NCBI GenBank assembly: GCA_947584125.1
Contig: CANPWI010000005.1
Location: forward strand, 1-24,219
DNA from: an uncultured Clostridia bacterium
Lineage (GTDB): Bacteria; Bacillota; Clostridia; TANB77; CAG-508
Length of the DNA stretch: 24,219 nucleotides
Direction: 5' to 3'
A program made the position numbers and the translations under genes. Below are positions 7,471-14,938 of this stretch, in pieces (the stretch's first letter is position 1; each line of letters starts with the position of its first letter). Below the pieces are notes generated by a model, which worked only from the letters and a program-made list of their open reading frames with translations, did not search any database and was not told where the DNA came from.

Positions 7471-8301
7471 TTATTCTCCTCTTCCTTCTGGAAGTGCTGG
7501 TATTTCGATTTTTAGTCTTATCTTAGTTATCATTTTAATAGCTCTAACTACTTTGCAATTTTTAATTCTTTGCCATAAGGTTGGTTTAATCATAATTTGT
7601 GTTTCTTCAATATATTGATTGTTTTCTTCTACTGCATTTGCTTCTTCTATTGCTTGAATAACATTTTCTTCAATAGGTTCTGGTATTGTTTTTAATGCAT
7701 CTGCAATTTCTATTCCTATATAGCTTAATGCTTTTGACCTATCTTCTATTCTTTCCATATCGATTTCAATATGAACATTTGATTCTAGATTATTAATTCT
7801 TGCATTAATTAATTTCATTGCATCTGTATAGTTTTGTGAAGTTTTACTTTTAGATCTTCCTATTATTCCTAGTGTATCTATTATATCATCTTGGAATTTA
7901 TCATTAGCTTCTTTAACTACATTTTTCCAATTTTTTTCTTTATTATCTACTATTTTTAAGATATCCTTTAATTCTCCAGCAAGTGCAATATTTGTTTCTC
8001 TTTGTCTAATTAATTCTTCAATTTGTTTTGTATTTTCTTCAAATTGATTTGTTGCATACTCAACTAAACCATAAGCAGATTTATATACTGCTGGTGGAAA
8101 ATTCTTTTTCTTAGGATATTCTATTAAATATGTTTTTATTGATTCAATTAAATCTTTGAAATATGTATCATCATCTAGTTGCACAATTTGTTTTTTACTA
8201 TTTGGATTTATTAATTTGTGAACCTTATCTATGTTAGATAGTATTTTTTCTTCTGTAATTACCATTCTTACGTTTACTATGCCAGATTTTCTCCTAGCCA
8301 A
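7471..8301 (-). CDS. Unrecognised 276-residue protein, helical, with basic C-terminal segment
   Basis: I do not recognise this protein. It begins with a basic stretch (MARRKSG) and continues as a mostly helical, charged, cysteine-poor protein (single Cys249). Residues about 84-135 look coiled-coil-like and about 205-235 are strongly acidic. A basic amphipathic stretch, WQRIKNCKVVRAIKMITKI (243-261), precedes the tail EIPALPEGRGE. No signal peptide or membrane helix is visible; a cytoplasmic, possibly membrane- or nucleic-acid-associated structural protein would fit, but this is inference. The start is TTG, chosen because a near-perfect AAGGAGG lies 9 bases upstream and the next in-frame Met (residue 13) has none. 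It is monocistronic: two candidate promoters lie ahead and a terminator behind. Confidence 0.8.
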   Translation of the reverse strand: MARRKSGIVNVRMVITEEKILSNIDKVHKLINPNSKKQIVQLDDDTYFKDLIESIKTYLIEYPKKKNFPPAVYKSAYGLVEYATNQFEENTKQIEELIRQRETNIALAGELKDILKIVDNKEKNWKNVVKEANDKFQDDIIDTLGIIGRSKSKTSQNYTDAMKLINARINNLESNVHIEIDMERIEDRSKALSYIGIEIADALKTIPEPIEENVIQAIEEANAVEENNQYIEETQIMIKPTLWQRIKNCKVVRAIKMITKIRLKIEIPALPEGRGE

Positions 8302-8310
8302 TGTAAACCC

Positions 8311-8317
8311 CCTCCTT
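8311..8317 (-). promoter_or_regulatory. Ribosome binding site fixing a TTG start
   Basis: Minus-strand AAGGAGG, followed by GG and seven more bases to the TTG at 8301 (spacing 9). It is among the strongest Shine-Dalgarno matches in the window and is the main reason for accepting TTG as the start of the orphan gene. Confidence 0.8.
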
Positions 8318-8346
8318 TGTTTTATGTAATATATTTTATTGAATAG

Positions 8347-8375
8347 ATTATATACCTTATTTTAAAAAACTACAA
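8347..8375 (-). promoter_or_regulatory. Candidate proximal promoter (P2) of the orphan gene
   Basis: TTGTAG (8370-8375), 17 bases, then a perfect TATAAT (8347-8352) on the minus strand. The start near 8340 would give a leader of about 39 bases. Confidence 0.55.
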
Positions 8376-8412
8376 TAGCTATTAATAAAATTTATTTTTC
8401 TTTTTCTTTACA

Positions 8413-8442
8413 ATTTTATTACAAAATTATTTCAAATGTCAA
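8413..8442 (-). promoter_or_regulatory. Candidate distal promoter (P1) of the orphan gene
   Basis: A perfect TTGACA (8437-8442), an 18-base spacer and TAAAAT (8413-8418) on the minus strand. The start near 8406 would give a leader of about 105 bases that includes P2. The 254-base gap between the acyl-CoA ligase and the orphan is otherwise very AT-rich, without a gene or convincing terminator. Confidence 0.65.
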
Positions 8443-8555
8443 CACTATTTTACATTTTTTCTTAAATTTTTTTAATATTTTATTTCTATATAATATTTTT
8501 TATTATAAATTTTTTTATTTTACTGGTACTTGTCATTTATATATTAATATGCTTT

Positions 8556-10280
8556 TTATTTGTCCTCACTTAATATTTTTGCAAGTTCTTCATGTCTTTT
8601 AACTTTTTGCGTTGTAGTTTTTATTAATTCTTCATCTGTAATTTTAACATTTCTTATATATTTATATGCTGGCATTAATTTATTTATTTTTTTTATCTCA
8701 TCATTAATTATTTTTAAAAGTTCTTCTTCATTTTCTGTATTATATATTTCTTTTATATTTTCTTTATCATAAACAATTTTACAACATACTGTTGTATCAC
8801 CATCAGAATCTGGTCTGCCATAAACCATAGATTCTTTAACTCCTTCTATTTTGTTTACTAAGTTTTCTAATTCTTCTGGGTATATGTTTTTACCATTTTT
8901 AAGTACAATTACATTCTTTTTTCTTCCTGTTATATATAAGAAATTATCTTTATCAAAATATCCTAAATCTCCTGTATAAAACCATCCATCTTTTAAACTT
9001 TGTTTTGTTGCTTCTTCATTTTCATAATATTCAAGCATTACACTTGGACCTTTTACTACAATTTCTCCAATTCCTTGTTCATTTGGATTATCAATTTTAA
9101 CCTCTAAACTAGGAAATACTTTTCCTACAGAACCAATTCTTGTATATTTATCATTTTCAGCTGCAATTACAGGTGATGTTTCTGTTAGTCCATATCCTTG
9201 TAAAACTTTAAATCCTAATTCGTTAAATCCTTTTTCTACATCTGGATCAAGTCCTGCTGCTCCACTTACAAATAGTCTAGCTTTTCCTCCTAATTTATCA
9301 TGTATTTCTTTAAATAATTTTTTTCTTATATCTATATGAAATTTTAATAAGAAATTACTAATTTTTATTCCTTTTTTAACTTTTTCTAATTTTCCTTGTT
9401 TTTCAATTCCTTTAATAACTTTTTTGTACATATTCTCAAAAAGAATTGGAACTGAAATCATAGCTGTAATTTTATATTCTTTTATATTATCTGCAATATG
9501 TCTAATTCCATCACAAAATGCTATTGCTGAACCTTTTGATAATGGGTATAAAAATCCAACGCTACATTCAAAAGTATGATGTAATGGTAAAAAAGATAAT
9601 AATGTATCATATTCATTTAACTCTATTACTGATGCTATGTCCATTATATTTGCACAAATATTTTTATGTGATAAGCTAACAGCTTTTGACATTGCAGTTG
9701 TTCCTGAGGTAAATAGCATTATTCCCATTTTTTCTGAATCTATTTTTGCATCAATAAATTCTCTATTTCCTTCTTTTATTAATTGTTTTCCCTTGTTTAC
9801 TAATTCTTTTTCAATGTAAACATTTGGTGTTTCTTCATTTTCTTCCATAGATATATAAATTTTTAAGTTGTATTTATTTTCTTGTCTAATTTTTTCCATT
9901 ATATTATTGTATTTTTTGGAATAGATAATAGCATCTACCTTTGAACGCTCTATTAAGCTTTCTATTTCGTTTTCTGGTAATGATTTATCCATTGGAACAA
10001 CAATTCCTGTACCACAACATACCGCAAGATATGCAAGTCCCCATTCATATCTGTTTTCTGATATAACTGCTATTCTTTTATTCTTTAATCCTAAATTTAT
10101 TAAGGCTGTACCTAATGCATTTACATCATCTCTAAATTCTTTATGTGTAATTATATCAAATTTATCTTCCTCGTCTGTTTTAAACTTATATGCTGGTCTA
10201 TCACCATATAATTTTCCCGTTTTTTCTAACATATCTTTTAAATCTGTAAATTCTACATATTTATGAAGCCTTTTTTCCAT
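8556..10280 (-). CDS. Long-chain fatty-acid--CoA ligase (AMP-forming)
   Basis: This 574-residue ANL-superfamily enzyme activates a fatty acid to acyl-AMP and then acyl-CoA. The nucleotide loop reads LFTSGTTAMSKAV (189-201), a variant of TSGTTGxPKG seen in clostridial members. Motif GYGLTETSP is at 362-370, the hinge region WFYTGDLGYF at 433-442, ITGRKKNVIVLKNGKN at 450-465, and the catalytic lysine is probably Lys559 in TTTQKVKR. No signal or membrane helix is seen. Chain length cannot be fixed from sequence. Start ATG 10280 has AAAGGAG 7 bases upstream, and the site directly follows the TetR stop (TAAAAGGAG), so the regulator and enzyme form one unit. A role in using exogenous or recycled fatty acids, controlled by the adjacent TetR protein, is inferred. 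Confidence 0.92.
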   Translation of the reverse strand: MEKRLHKYVEFTDLKDMLEKTGKLYGDRPAYKFKTDEEDKFDIITHKEFRDDVNALGTALINLGLKNKRIAVISENRYEWGLAYLAVCCGTGIVVPMDKSLPENEIESLIERSKVDAIIYSKKYNNIMEKIRQENKYNLKIYISMEENEETPNVYIEKELVNKGKQLIKEGNREFIDAKIDSEKMGIMLFTSGTTAMSKAVSLSHKNICANIMDIASVIELNEYDTLLSFLPLHHTFECSVGFLYPLSKGSAIAFCDGIRHIADNIKEYKITAMISVPILFENMYKKVIKGIEKQGKLEKVKKGIKISNFLLKFHIDIRKKLFKEIHDKLGGKARLFVSGAAGLDPDVEKGFNELGFKVLQGYGLTETSPVIAAENDKYTRIGSVGKVFPSLEVKIDNPNEQGIGEIVVKGPSVMLEYYENEEATKQSLKDGWFYTGDLGYFDKDNFLYITGRKKNVIVLKNGKNIYPEELENLVNKIEGVKESMVYGRPDSDGDTTVCCKIVYDKENIKEIYNTENEEELLKIINDEIKKINKLMPAYKYIRNVKITDEELIKTTTQKVKRHEELAKILSEDK

Positions 10281-10294
10281 TATTATCTCTCCTT

Positions 10295-10864
10295 TTATTT
10301 CATCATTAATCCTGATAATATTGAGTTTGTAAATTCTGAATATAATTTTTGTATATCTATTTCTTCATTCCTTCTCATTTTATATATTAGACTAGAACAT
10401 GTAACCCCAAATACTGTAGTTGCAATCATTTCTGTATTTTTCTTTTCTCTATCCTCTTGTGGAATTGCTTGTTCTATAATTTTTTGTATAGTATCAATAT
10501 ATTCAAAAACATATTTTTTACATGTTTGATTTCTGTGTTCATTTCCCCATACTTGACCTAGAACCATTGCTATTAAATTTTCATATTTAACTATAACCTT
10601 TATTTGAATTAATATAATTGCTTTTATTTTATCTATTACATTATCTAGTTTTGATGTTTTAATTTCTATACTATTTTTTAATAATTTCATTCCCTCTTCA
10701 ACTAAGAAATTAAATATTTCTTCTTTACTAGAAAAATGATAATATAATGTTCCTTTAGCAACTCCAACAACTGATGTTATTTCTTCAATACTTGTTGCAT
10801 CATAACCTTTTTTAGCAAATAATTCTAATGAGGTTTCAAATATTTTTCTTTTTGTTTTATTCAT
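10295..10864 (-). CDS. TetR/AcrR family transcriptional regulator
   Basis: This 189-residue repressor-type protein has an N-terminal helix-turn-helix: LELFAKKGYDATSIEEIT followed by VAKGTLYYHFSSKEEIF (residues 13-51), which is classic TetR. The C-terminal part would bind a ligand and dimerise. It lies 14 bases upstream of a fatty acyl-CoA ligase; by analogy with FadR-type TetR proteins of Bacillus, an acyl-CoA is a plausible ligand, though this is inference. ATG 10864 is preferred to GTG 10873: AGGTGG precedes the ATG by 5 bases, and nothing precedes the GTG. A palindrome just downstream of its predicted transcription start suggests autoregulation. Confidence 0.92.
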   Translation of the reverse strand: MNKTKRKIFETSLELFAKKGYDATSIEEITSVVGVAKGTLYYHFSSKEEIFNFLVEEGMKLLKNSIEIKTSKLDNVIDKIKAIILIQIKVIVKYENLIAMVLGQVWGNEHRNQTCKKYVFEYIDTIQKIIEQAIPQEDREKKNTEMIATTVFGVTCSSLIYKMRRNEEIDIQKLYSEFTNSILSGLMMK

Positions 10865-10896
10865 TACTCCCACCTATTTTATAACTTTATAAAAGC

Positions 10897-10913
10897 TATC
10901 ATAAGAAATGATA
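10897..10913. promoter_or_regulatory. Palindrome, possible TetR operator
   Basis: TATCAT-AAGAA-ATGATA is a 17-base inverted repeat with 6-base arms. An AAG/CTT pair lies just outside with one base of slip. It falls about 10-26 bases downstream of the predicted tetR transcription start, where a bound repressor would block elongation. Operator function is inferred from position only. Confidence 0.4.
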
Positions 10914-10929
10914 AACTTAAGCATAATTA

Positions 10930-10958
10930 ATTATATAATAATTTTTTTTAATATGCAA
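10930..10958 (-). promoter_or_regulatory. Sigma-A-type promoter of tetR and acyl-CoA ligase
   Basis: TTGCAT (10953-10958), 17 bases, then a perfect TATAAT (10930-10935) on the minus strand. The -35 begins only 5 bases after the stop of the metallophosphoesterase gene, and no terminator separates the two, so read-through from upstream is also possible. Confidence 0.65.
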
Positions 10959-10962
10959 TGTA

Positions 10963-11670
10963 TTAATTTAATTTTAAAAGATTAAACTTTAAATAATCTG
11001 CGCTTATAAGTTTTAAATTAATACCTTGATATTCACCTTCTATTGCTTCTTCTTGTGATTCACCATGTAAATGTCCGTATATACATTTTGTAATATTATA
11101 TTGTTTCATTATATTTATAAACATTTCTTTTTCTGGATTATTTATTACAGATTTAGTTATTGGCGGATAGTGCATACATACTATCATTTCTTTATCGTTA
11201 CCATATTTTTTTATACCATCATTTATAGATAATTTTAATCTTTCTAATTCTCTTTTTATCATTTTACTATCTTGTTCTTCATCTTTTAAATTCCAACCTC
11301 GTGTTCCAACTATAATATAATTTTCTACTAAAAAGCTATTGTTTTGTAAAAATTCTATATTATTTATATTATTTTCTTTGAAAAAATTTTTCATGTTTGT
11401 AACTGTTGTCCACCAATAATCATGATTTCCCTTTAGCATTATTTTCTTTCCTGGTAGATTGTTTAAGTATTCAAAGTCTTGTTTTGCATCATTTAAATAT
11501 GTTGCCCAAGAAAAATCTCCTAAAAGTAATACCGTATCATCTTCAGTAACAAGTTCATTCCACACTTTTTTTATTTTTTCTTCATGACCTACCCAATTAT
11601 CTCCAAATATATCCATTGGTTTTGGATTACTAAAAGATAAATGTAAATCAGCTATTGCATATATAGCCAT
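10963..11670 (-). CDS. Metallophosphoesterase (calcineurin-like)
   Basis: This 235-residue cytoplasmic phosphoesterase has all metal-binding blocks: ADLHLS (Asp8, His10), LLGDFSWA (Asp52), LKGNHDYWW (Asn82, His83), CMHYPP (His167) and YGHLHGES (His200, His202). These coordinate two metal ions in this superfamily. The substrate (phosphomonoester, diester or nucleotide) is not readable. The start is secure: GGAGG lies upstream of ATG 11670. That ribosome site is formed by the last two Gly codons of tsaD, whose stop is 3 bases from this ATG, so the two genes are tightly coupled. Confidence 0.92.
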   Translation of the reverse strand: MAIYAIADLHLSFSNPKPMDIFGDNWVGHEEKIKKVWNELVTEDDTVLLLGDFSWATYLNDAKQDFEYLNNLPGKKIMLKGNHDYWWTTVTNMKNFFKENNINNIEFLQNNSFLVENYIIVGTRGWNLKDEEQDSKMIKRELERLKLSINDGIKKYGNDKEMIVCMHYPPITKSVINNPEKEMFINIMKQYNITKCIYGHLHGESQEEAIEGEYQGINLKLISADYLKFNLLKLN

Positions 11671-11673
11671 AAT

Positions 11674-12672
11674 TTATCCTCCGATTTTTAAATTTGGTAT
11701 TGCATTTAAATCCATTTTTGCAATATTTCCTTTTAAATAATTATAATATCCTGCAGATGTAATCATTGCTGCATTGTCTGTACATAATTGTAAATTTGGG
11801 TAATATACTTTTATTCCTAATTCTTCTTCCAATTTTTTAAATTCTTGTCTTATATATGAATTTGCAGATACTCCTCCAGCAAGTGCAAGCTTTTTCAAAC
11901 CTGTTTGTTTTATTGCAAGCTTTGTATTTCTTAAAAGCATATTAGTTGATGCTTTTTCAAAACTAGCACAAAGATTAGCTTTATTGGTTTTCGGATTTTT
12001 ATGATATAAATTTAATACAGCTGTTTTTATACCACTAAAACTAAAGTCTAAATTATCAAAATGTGTTTCTGGAAGCTCTATATTTGCTTCTCCTTCTTTT
12101 GCTAATTTATCAATTTTAGGTCCTCCTGGATATTCAAGTCCTATTATTCTTGCAACTTTGTCATAAGCTTCTCCTATTGCATCATCTCTTGTTTTTCCTA
12201 GTATTTCAAATTCTGTATAATCTTTAATATGTACTAAATGTGTATGTCCTCCAGATATTACTAAACATAAAAATGGAGGTTCTAATTCTTTAAAAGTAAT
12301 ATAATTTGCTGCAATATGTCCCTCTATATGATTTACAGCAACTAATGGCTTTTGTAATGCAAAACTTAAAGCTTTAGCATAAGAAACTCCTACTAAAAGT
12401 GCACCTACAAGTCCTGGCCCATAAGTACAACTTATAAGATTTATATCTTTAAATGATACATTTGCTTCTTCTAAAGCTTTATTAGTTACATTAGAAATTG
12501 CCTCAACATGATTTCTTGAAGCAATTTCTGGTACAACTCCACCAAATTTTTCATGTATTTTAATTTGTGAATCTATTATATTTGATAAAACTTCTCTTCC
12601 ATTTTTTAAAATAGCAACAGATGTTTCATCACAACTAGTTTCTATACCTAGAGATATTATTTCTTCTTTCAA
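11674..12672 (-). CDS. tsaD: tRNA N6-adenosine threonylcarbamoyltransferase TsaD
   Basis: TsaD transfers threonylcarbamoyl from threonylcarbamoyl-AMP to A37 of ANN-decoding tRNAs (t6A), working with TsaB and TsaE. Neither partner lies in this window. The 332-residue length is normal. Visible blocks are GIETSCDETSVAI (9-21), NHIEGHIAANY (114-124) with metal ligands His115 and His119, VISGGHTHLV (138-147), and the later DFSFSGIKTAV and LALAGGVSANSY. The start is TTG: the conserved GIETSCDET block follows closely, no in-frame ATG is available, and AAGGA lies about 9 bases upstream. It is preceded by a site-2 protease gene and followed, after 3 bases, by the metallophosphoesterase. Confidence 0.96.
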   Translation of the reverse strand: MKEEIISLGIETSCDETSVAILKNGREVLSNIIDSQIKIHEKFGGVVPEIASRNHVEAISNVTNKALEEANVSFKDINLISCTYGPGLVGALLVGVSYAKALSFALQKPLVAVNHIEGHIAANYITFKELEPPFLCLVISGGHTHLVHIKDYTEFEILGKTRDDAIGEAYDKVARIIGLEYPGGPKIDKLAKEGEANIELPETHFDNLDFSFSGIKTAVLNLYHKNPKTNKANLCASFEKASTNMLLRNTKLAIKQTGLKKLALAGGVSANSYIRQEFKKLEEELGIKVYYPNLQLCTDNAAMITSAGYYNYLKGNIAKMDLNAIPNLKIGG

Positions 12673-12702
12673 TTTATAAATTCCTTTCTTTAATGCACTA
12701 TA

Positions 12703-13437
12703 TTAAAGTCCAAATATTAGTGAACCAAATTTAATTAAAAATCCAGTGATTCCATTTATAATAGGAGATATAATTGTTCCAGCAATTCCTGTAATCCATA
12801 TTGCAACAAATACTATATAAAAAATTCTTTCATTTTCTATAAACCAAGATTTTGCATTATATGGTAAGAATGGAATTAATATTTTTGAACCATCAAGTGG
12901 TGGTAATGGTATTAAATTAAATACTCCTAAACCTACATTTATACTAATTGTAACACTTAACATTAAAAGTACAACATTTCCTATTTCTGATGTAAAAAAA
13001 GATATAGGAGCGAATTTATATAATGCACAATATATAATTGTAAATATTAGTGCTAATATAAAATTCATTATAGGTCCTGCAACTGAAACCAAAGCTTCTC
13101 CCTTTTCCATGCTCATTTTTCTTGTGTAATTTCTTGGATTAACACGTACAGGTTTTCCCCATCCAAATCCTGCAACTAATAATAAAAATGAACCTACAGG
13201 ATCTAGATGAGCAAATGGATTTAGACTTAATCTTCCTTCCATTCTTGGAGTATCATCTCCTAATTTATCTGCAACAAAAGCATGTGCAAATTCATGAAAT
13301 GTTATAGCAATTAATACTCCTGGTATTGTTAAGATAAGACTAAGTAATGCACCTTGATTTGTCATATACTTTACAATTAATGATAAAGCCATAATTCCTA
13401 ATATTATATATGTTGTTCTTTTATCTTGATAAAACAT
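12703..13437 (-). CDS. Site-2 protease family (M50B) membrane metalloprotease
   Basis: This 244-residue intramembrane zinc protease has HEFAH at 48-52 (zinc ligands His48 and His52, catalytic Glu49) and the second zinc motif NLIPLPPLDGSKI (174-186) with Asp182. About six hydrophobic segments are present. It lacks a PDZ domain, so it is the short YwhC-like type, not RseP/RasP. The substrate is unknown. AGGTGAG precedes the ATG by 6 bases. It lies 64 bases after proS and 30 before tsaD on the same strand, suggesting a common transcript; the gap to proS is AT-rich with no convincing terminator. Family assignment is firm. Confidence 0.93.
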   Translation of the reverse strand: MFYQDKRTTYIILGIMALSLIVKYMTNQGALLSLILTIPGVLIAITFHEFAHAFVADKLGDDTPRMEGRLSLNPFAHLDPVGSFLLLVAGFGWGKPVRVNPRNYTRKMSMEKGEALVSVAGPIMNFILALIFTIIYCALYKFAPISFFTSEIGNVVLLMLSVTISINVGLGVFNLIPLPPLDGSKILIPFLPYNAKSWFIENERIFYIVFVAIWITGIAGTIISPIINGITGFLIKFGSLIFGL

Positions 13438-13501
13438 AATTTTCTCACCTTTCTTTTATTTTTTCCTTTGAATTTAATGATATTATAATTATTATATTAA
13501 A

Positions 13502-14773
13502 TTAGTTTTTTAAATTTTCTATAATTGATTCAAATGTTGTTACTATCTTTTCATTAGTTTTTGTATCTTCGATTTCATAATTAATTTTATCAAATTTATT
13601 TCCTAATATTATCATTTTTGGAGTTCCTAAAACATATACATCATTTATTTTATTTCCAATGTTTAAGTTTTCTCTATCATCTATAATTGCATTTATATTA
13701 TTATCTAATAACATATTATAAATTTTTTCTGCTTCTTCTTTATTTTTTTCTGTATATATAATTTGAACCTTATATGGTGCTAGATTATATGGTATAGCAA
13801 ATCCTTTTATTCCTTTTTCATTTTTTATAATATTATTTTCTATAATACAAGCAACAATTCTTCCTAGTCCAATTCCATAACATCCCATATAATAAGGCAT
13901 ATTTTTTCCATTTTCATCAATATAGTAATGCTTCATTGAATCTGAATATTTTGTTCCAAGTTCAAAGTTATTTCCTAATTCTACTGAATTATATTCTTTC
14001 AAGTTTTTTATATCAGATATACCAAATGCTTTTATAAATGTTTCTTTATCTTCAAATTCTAGAACCTCTTTATTAAGTCCAACATTATTTTTTTCGTCAT
14101 AAACAATTATATCTTCTCCTAATTTTGTGAATGCTTGAAATTCTTCAGATACTCTTCCTCCCATTGTTCCACCGTCACTAACAACTGGAACAACATTAAT
14201 TCCAATTCTTTTAAATATATTTATGAAAACATCATGCATTTTATTAAATGTTTTATGCATATCTTCTTCAGATTTATCAAATGAATAAGCATCTAGCATT
14301 GTAAATGTTCTAGGTCTAAATAAATATCCTCTTGCTCTTATTTCTTTTCTAAATTTTTCACCTATTTGATAATATATTGTTGGTAAATTTTTGTATGAAT
14401 TTAGTCTATTAGCACCAAAAATTGTAGCACATTCTTCAGCAGTTGGAGCAAGACCATATTCACCCAAATTGTTATTTACTGTGAACATTATGTCTCCTTC
14501 TTTTGTATATGTATCCCATCTATTAGACTGATCCCATATTTTTCTAGGTTGTAATTTAGGAAAATCAACTTGAATGCAATCAGCTTTATCTAATTCATCA
14601 ATAATTATATTTTCAATGTTTCTTTGCATTTTATTCCATATATTTCCATATGCATATATACCACTTTCAAATTGATATAATTCTCCTAATTTCATTAATA
14701 TATCTTGAGCAGAATAATTTTCATCAATATCATTTAAATTAATTTTTTTTATATTTAATTTACTTAATTTCAT
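13502..14773 (-). CDS. proS: Proline--tRNA ligase, short form without editing insert
   Basis: This class II synthetase charges tRNA-Pro. At 423 residues it is well short of the about 570 of typical bacterial ProRS, because motif 2 and motif 3 are joined without the large INS editing domain. Visible parts are LAPTAEE (the substrate-binding TxE loop), motif 2 FRKEIRARGYLFRPRTFTM leading into LDAYSFD, DGGTMGGRVSEEF, LGTKYSDSM, and motif 3 GCYGIGLGRIVACIIE. The anticodon-binding domain follows from about residue 330 (YKVQIIYTE, IDDREN, IGNKINDVYVLGTPKMII). Start ATG 14773 has AAGGGG about 8-9 bases upstream. No T-box was found in the leader. Whether a separate editing protein exists cannot be seen here. 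Confidence 0.93.
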   Translation of the reverse strand: MKLSKLNIKKINLNDIDENYSAQDILMKLGELYQFESGIYAYGNIWNKMQRNIENIIIDELDKADCIQVDFPKLQPRKIWDQSNRWDTYTKEGDIMFTVNNNLGEYGLAPTAEECATIFGANRLNSYKNLPTIYYQIGEKFRKEIRARGYLFRPRTFTMLDAYSFDKSEEDMHKTFNKMHDVFINIFKRIGINVVPVVSDGGTMGGRVSEEFQAFTKLGEDIIVYDEKNNVGLNKEVLEFEDKETFIKAFGISDIKNLKEYNSVELGNNFELGTKYSDSMKHYYIDENGKNMPYYMGCYGIGLGRIVACIIENNIIKNEKGIKGFAIPYNLAPYKVQIIYTEKNKEEAEKIYNMLLDNNINAIIDDRENLNIGNKINDVYVLGTPKMIILGNKFDKINYEIEDTKTNEKIVTTFESIIENLKN

Positions 14774-14938
14774 ATTCTATATTCCCCTTTATAAAAATTT
14801 TTAGCACATTTTATAGTTTGTTAAAAGCTATTTAGCTAGTTTAATGGTTTCATAGAGCAAATATACAAAATTGAATTTATTAAAACTTATCAATTTATTT
14901 GTTCTATATTCTAACTTTATAATATTTTATAAAAAATT
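14774..14938 (-). other. 165-base gap between mcrC and proS
   Basis: Very AT-rich and non-coding on both strands. I find no T-box elements, tRNA or U-tracted hairpin. The best promoter guess for proS is TATAAA about 50 bases before the ATG, with a poor TAGCTA 17 bases further up, too weak to list as a promoter. Small AT hairpins (such as 14916-14933) have no U tract. Confidence 0.5.

Noticed and set aside
8489..8507. Hairpin TATAATA-loop-TATTATA after the acyl-CoA ligase
   Set aside because: All A/T, 7 pairs, not followed by a U run.
13438..13501. Separate promoter for the site-2 protease
   Set aside because: TATAAT-like strings occur in this AT-rich gap but none has a credible -35 at the right distance.
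14916..14933. Hairpin TTTATAA-TATT-TTATAAA as a terminator after mcrC
   Set aside because: All A/T stem of 7 pairs and no U tract in the direction of mcrC transcription; common by chance in such AT-rich DNA.
14774..14938. T-box or riboswitch ahead of proS
   Set aside because: No T-box consensus, specifier loop or antiterminator/terminator pair can be seen, and the gap is short and very AT-rich.
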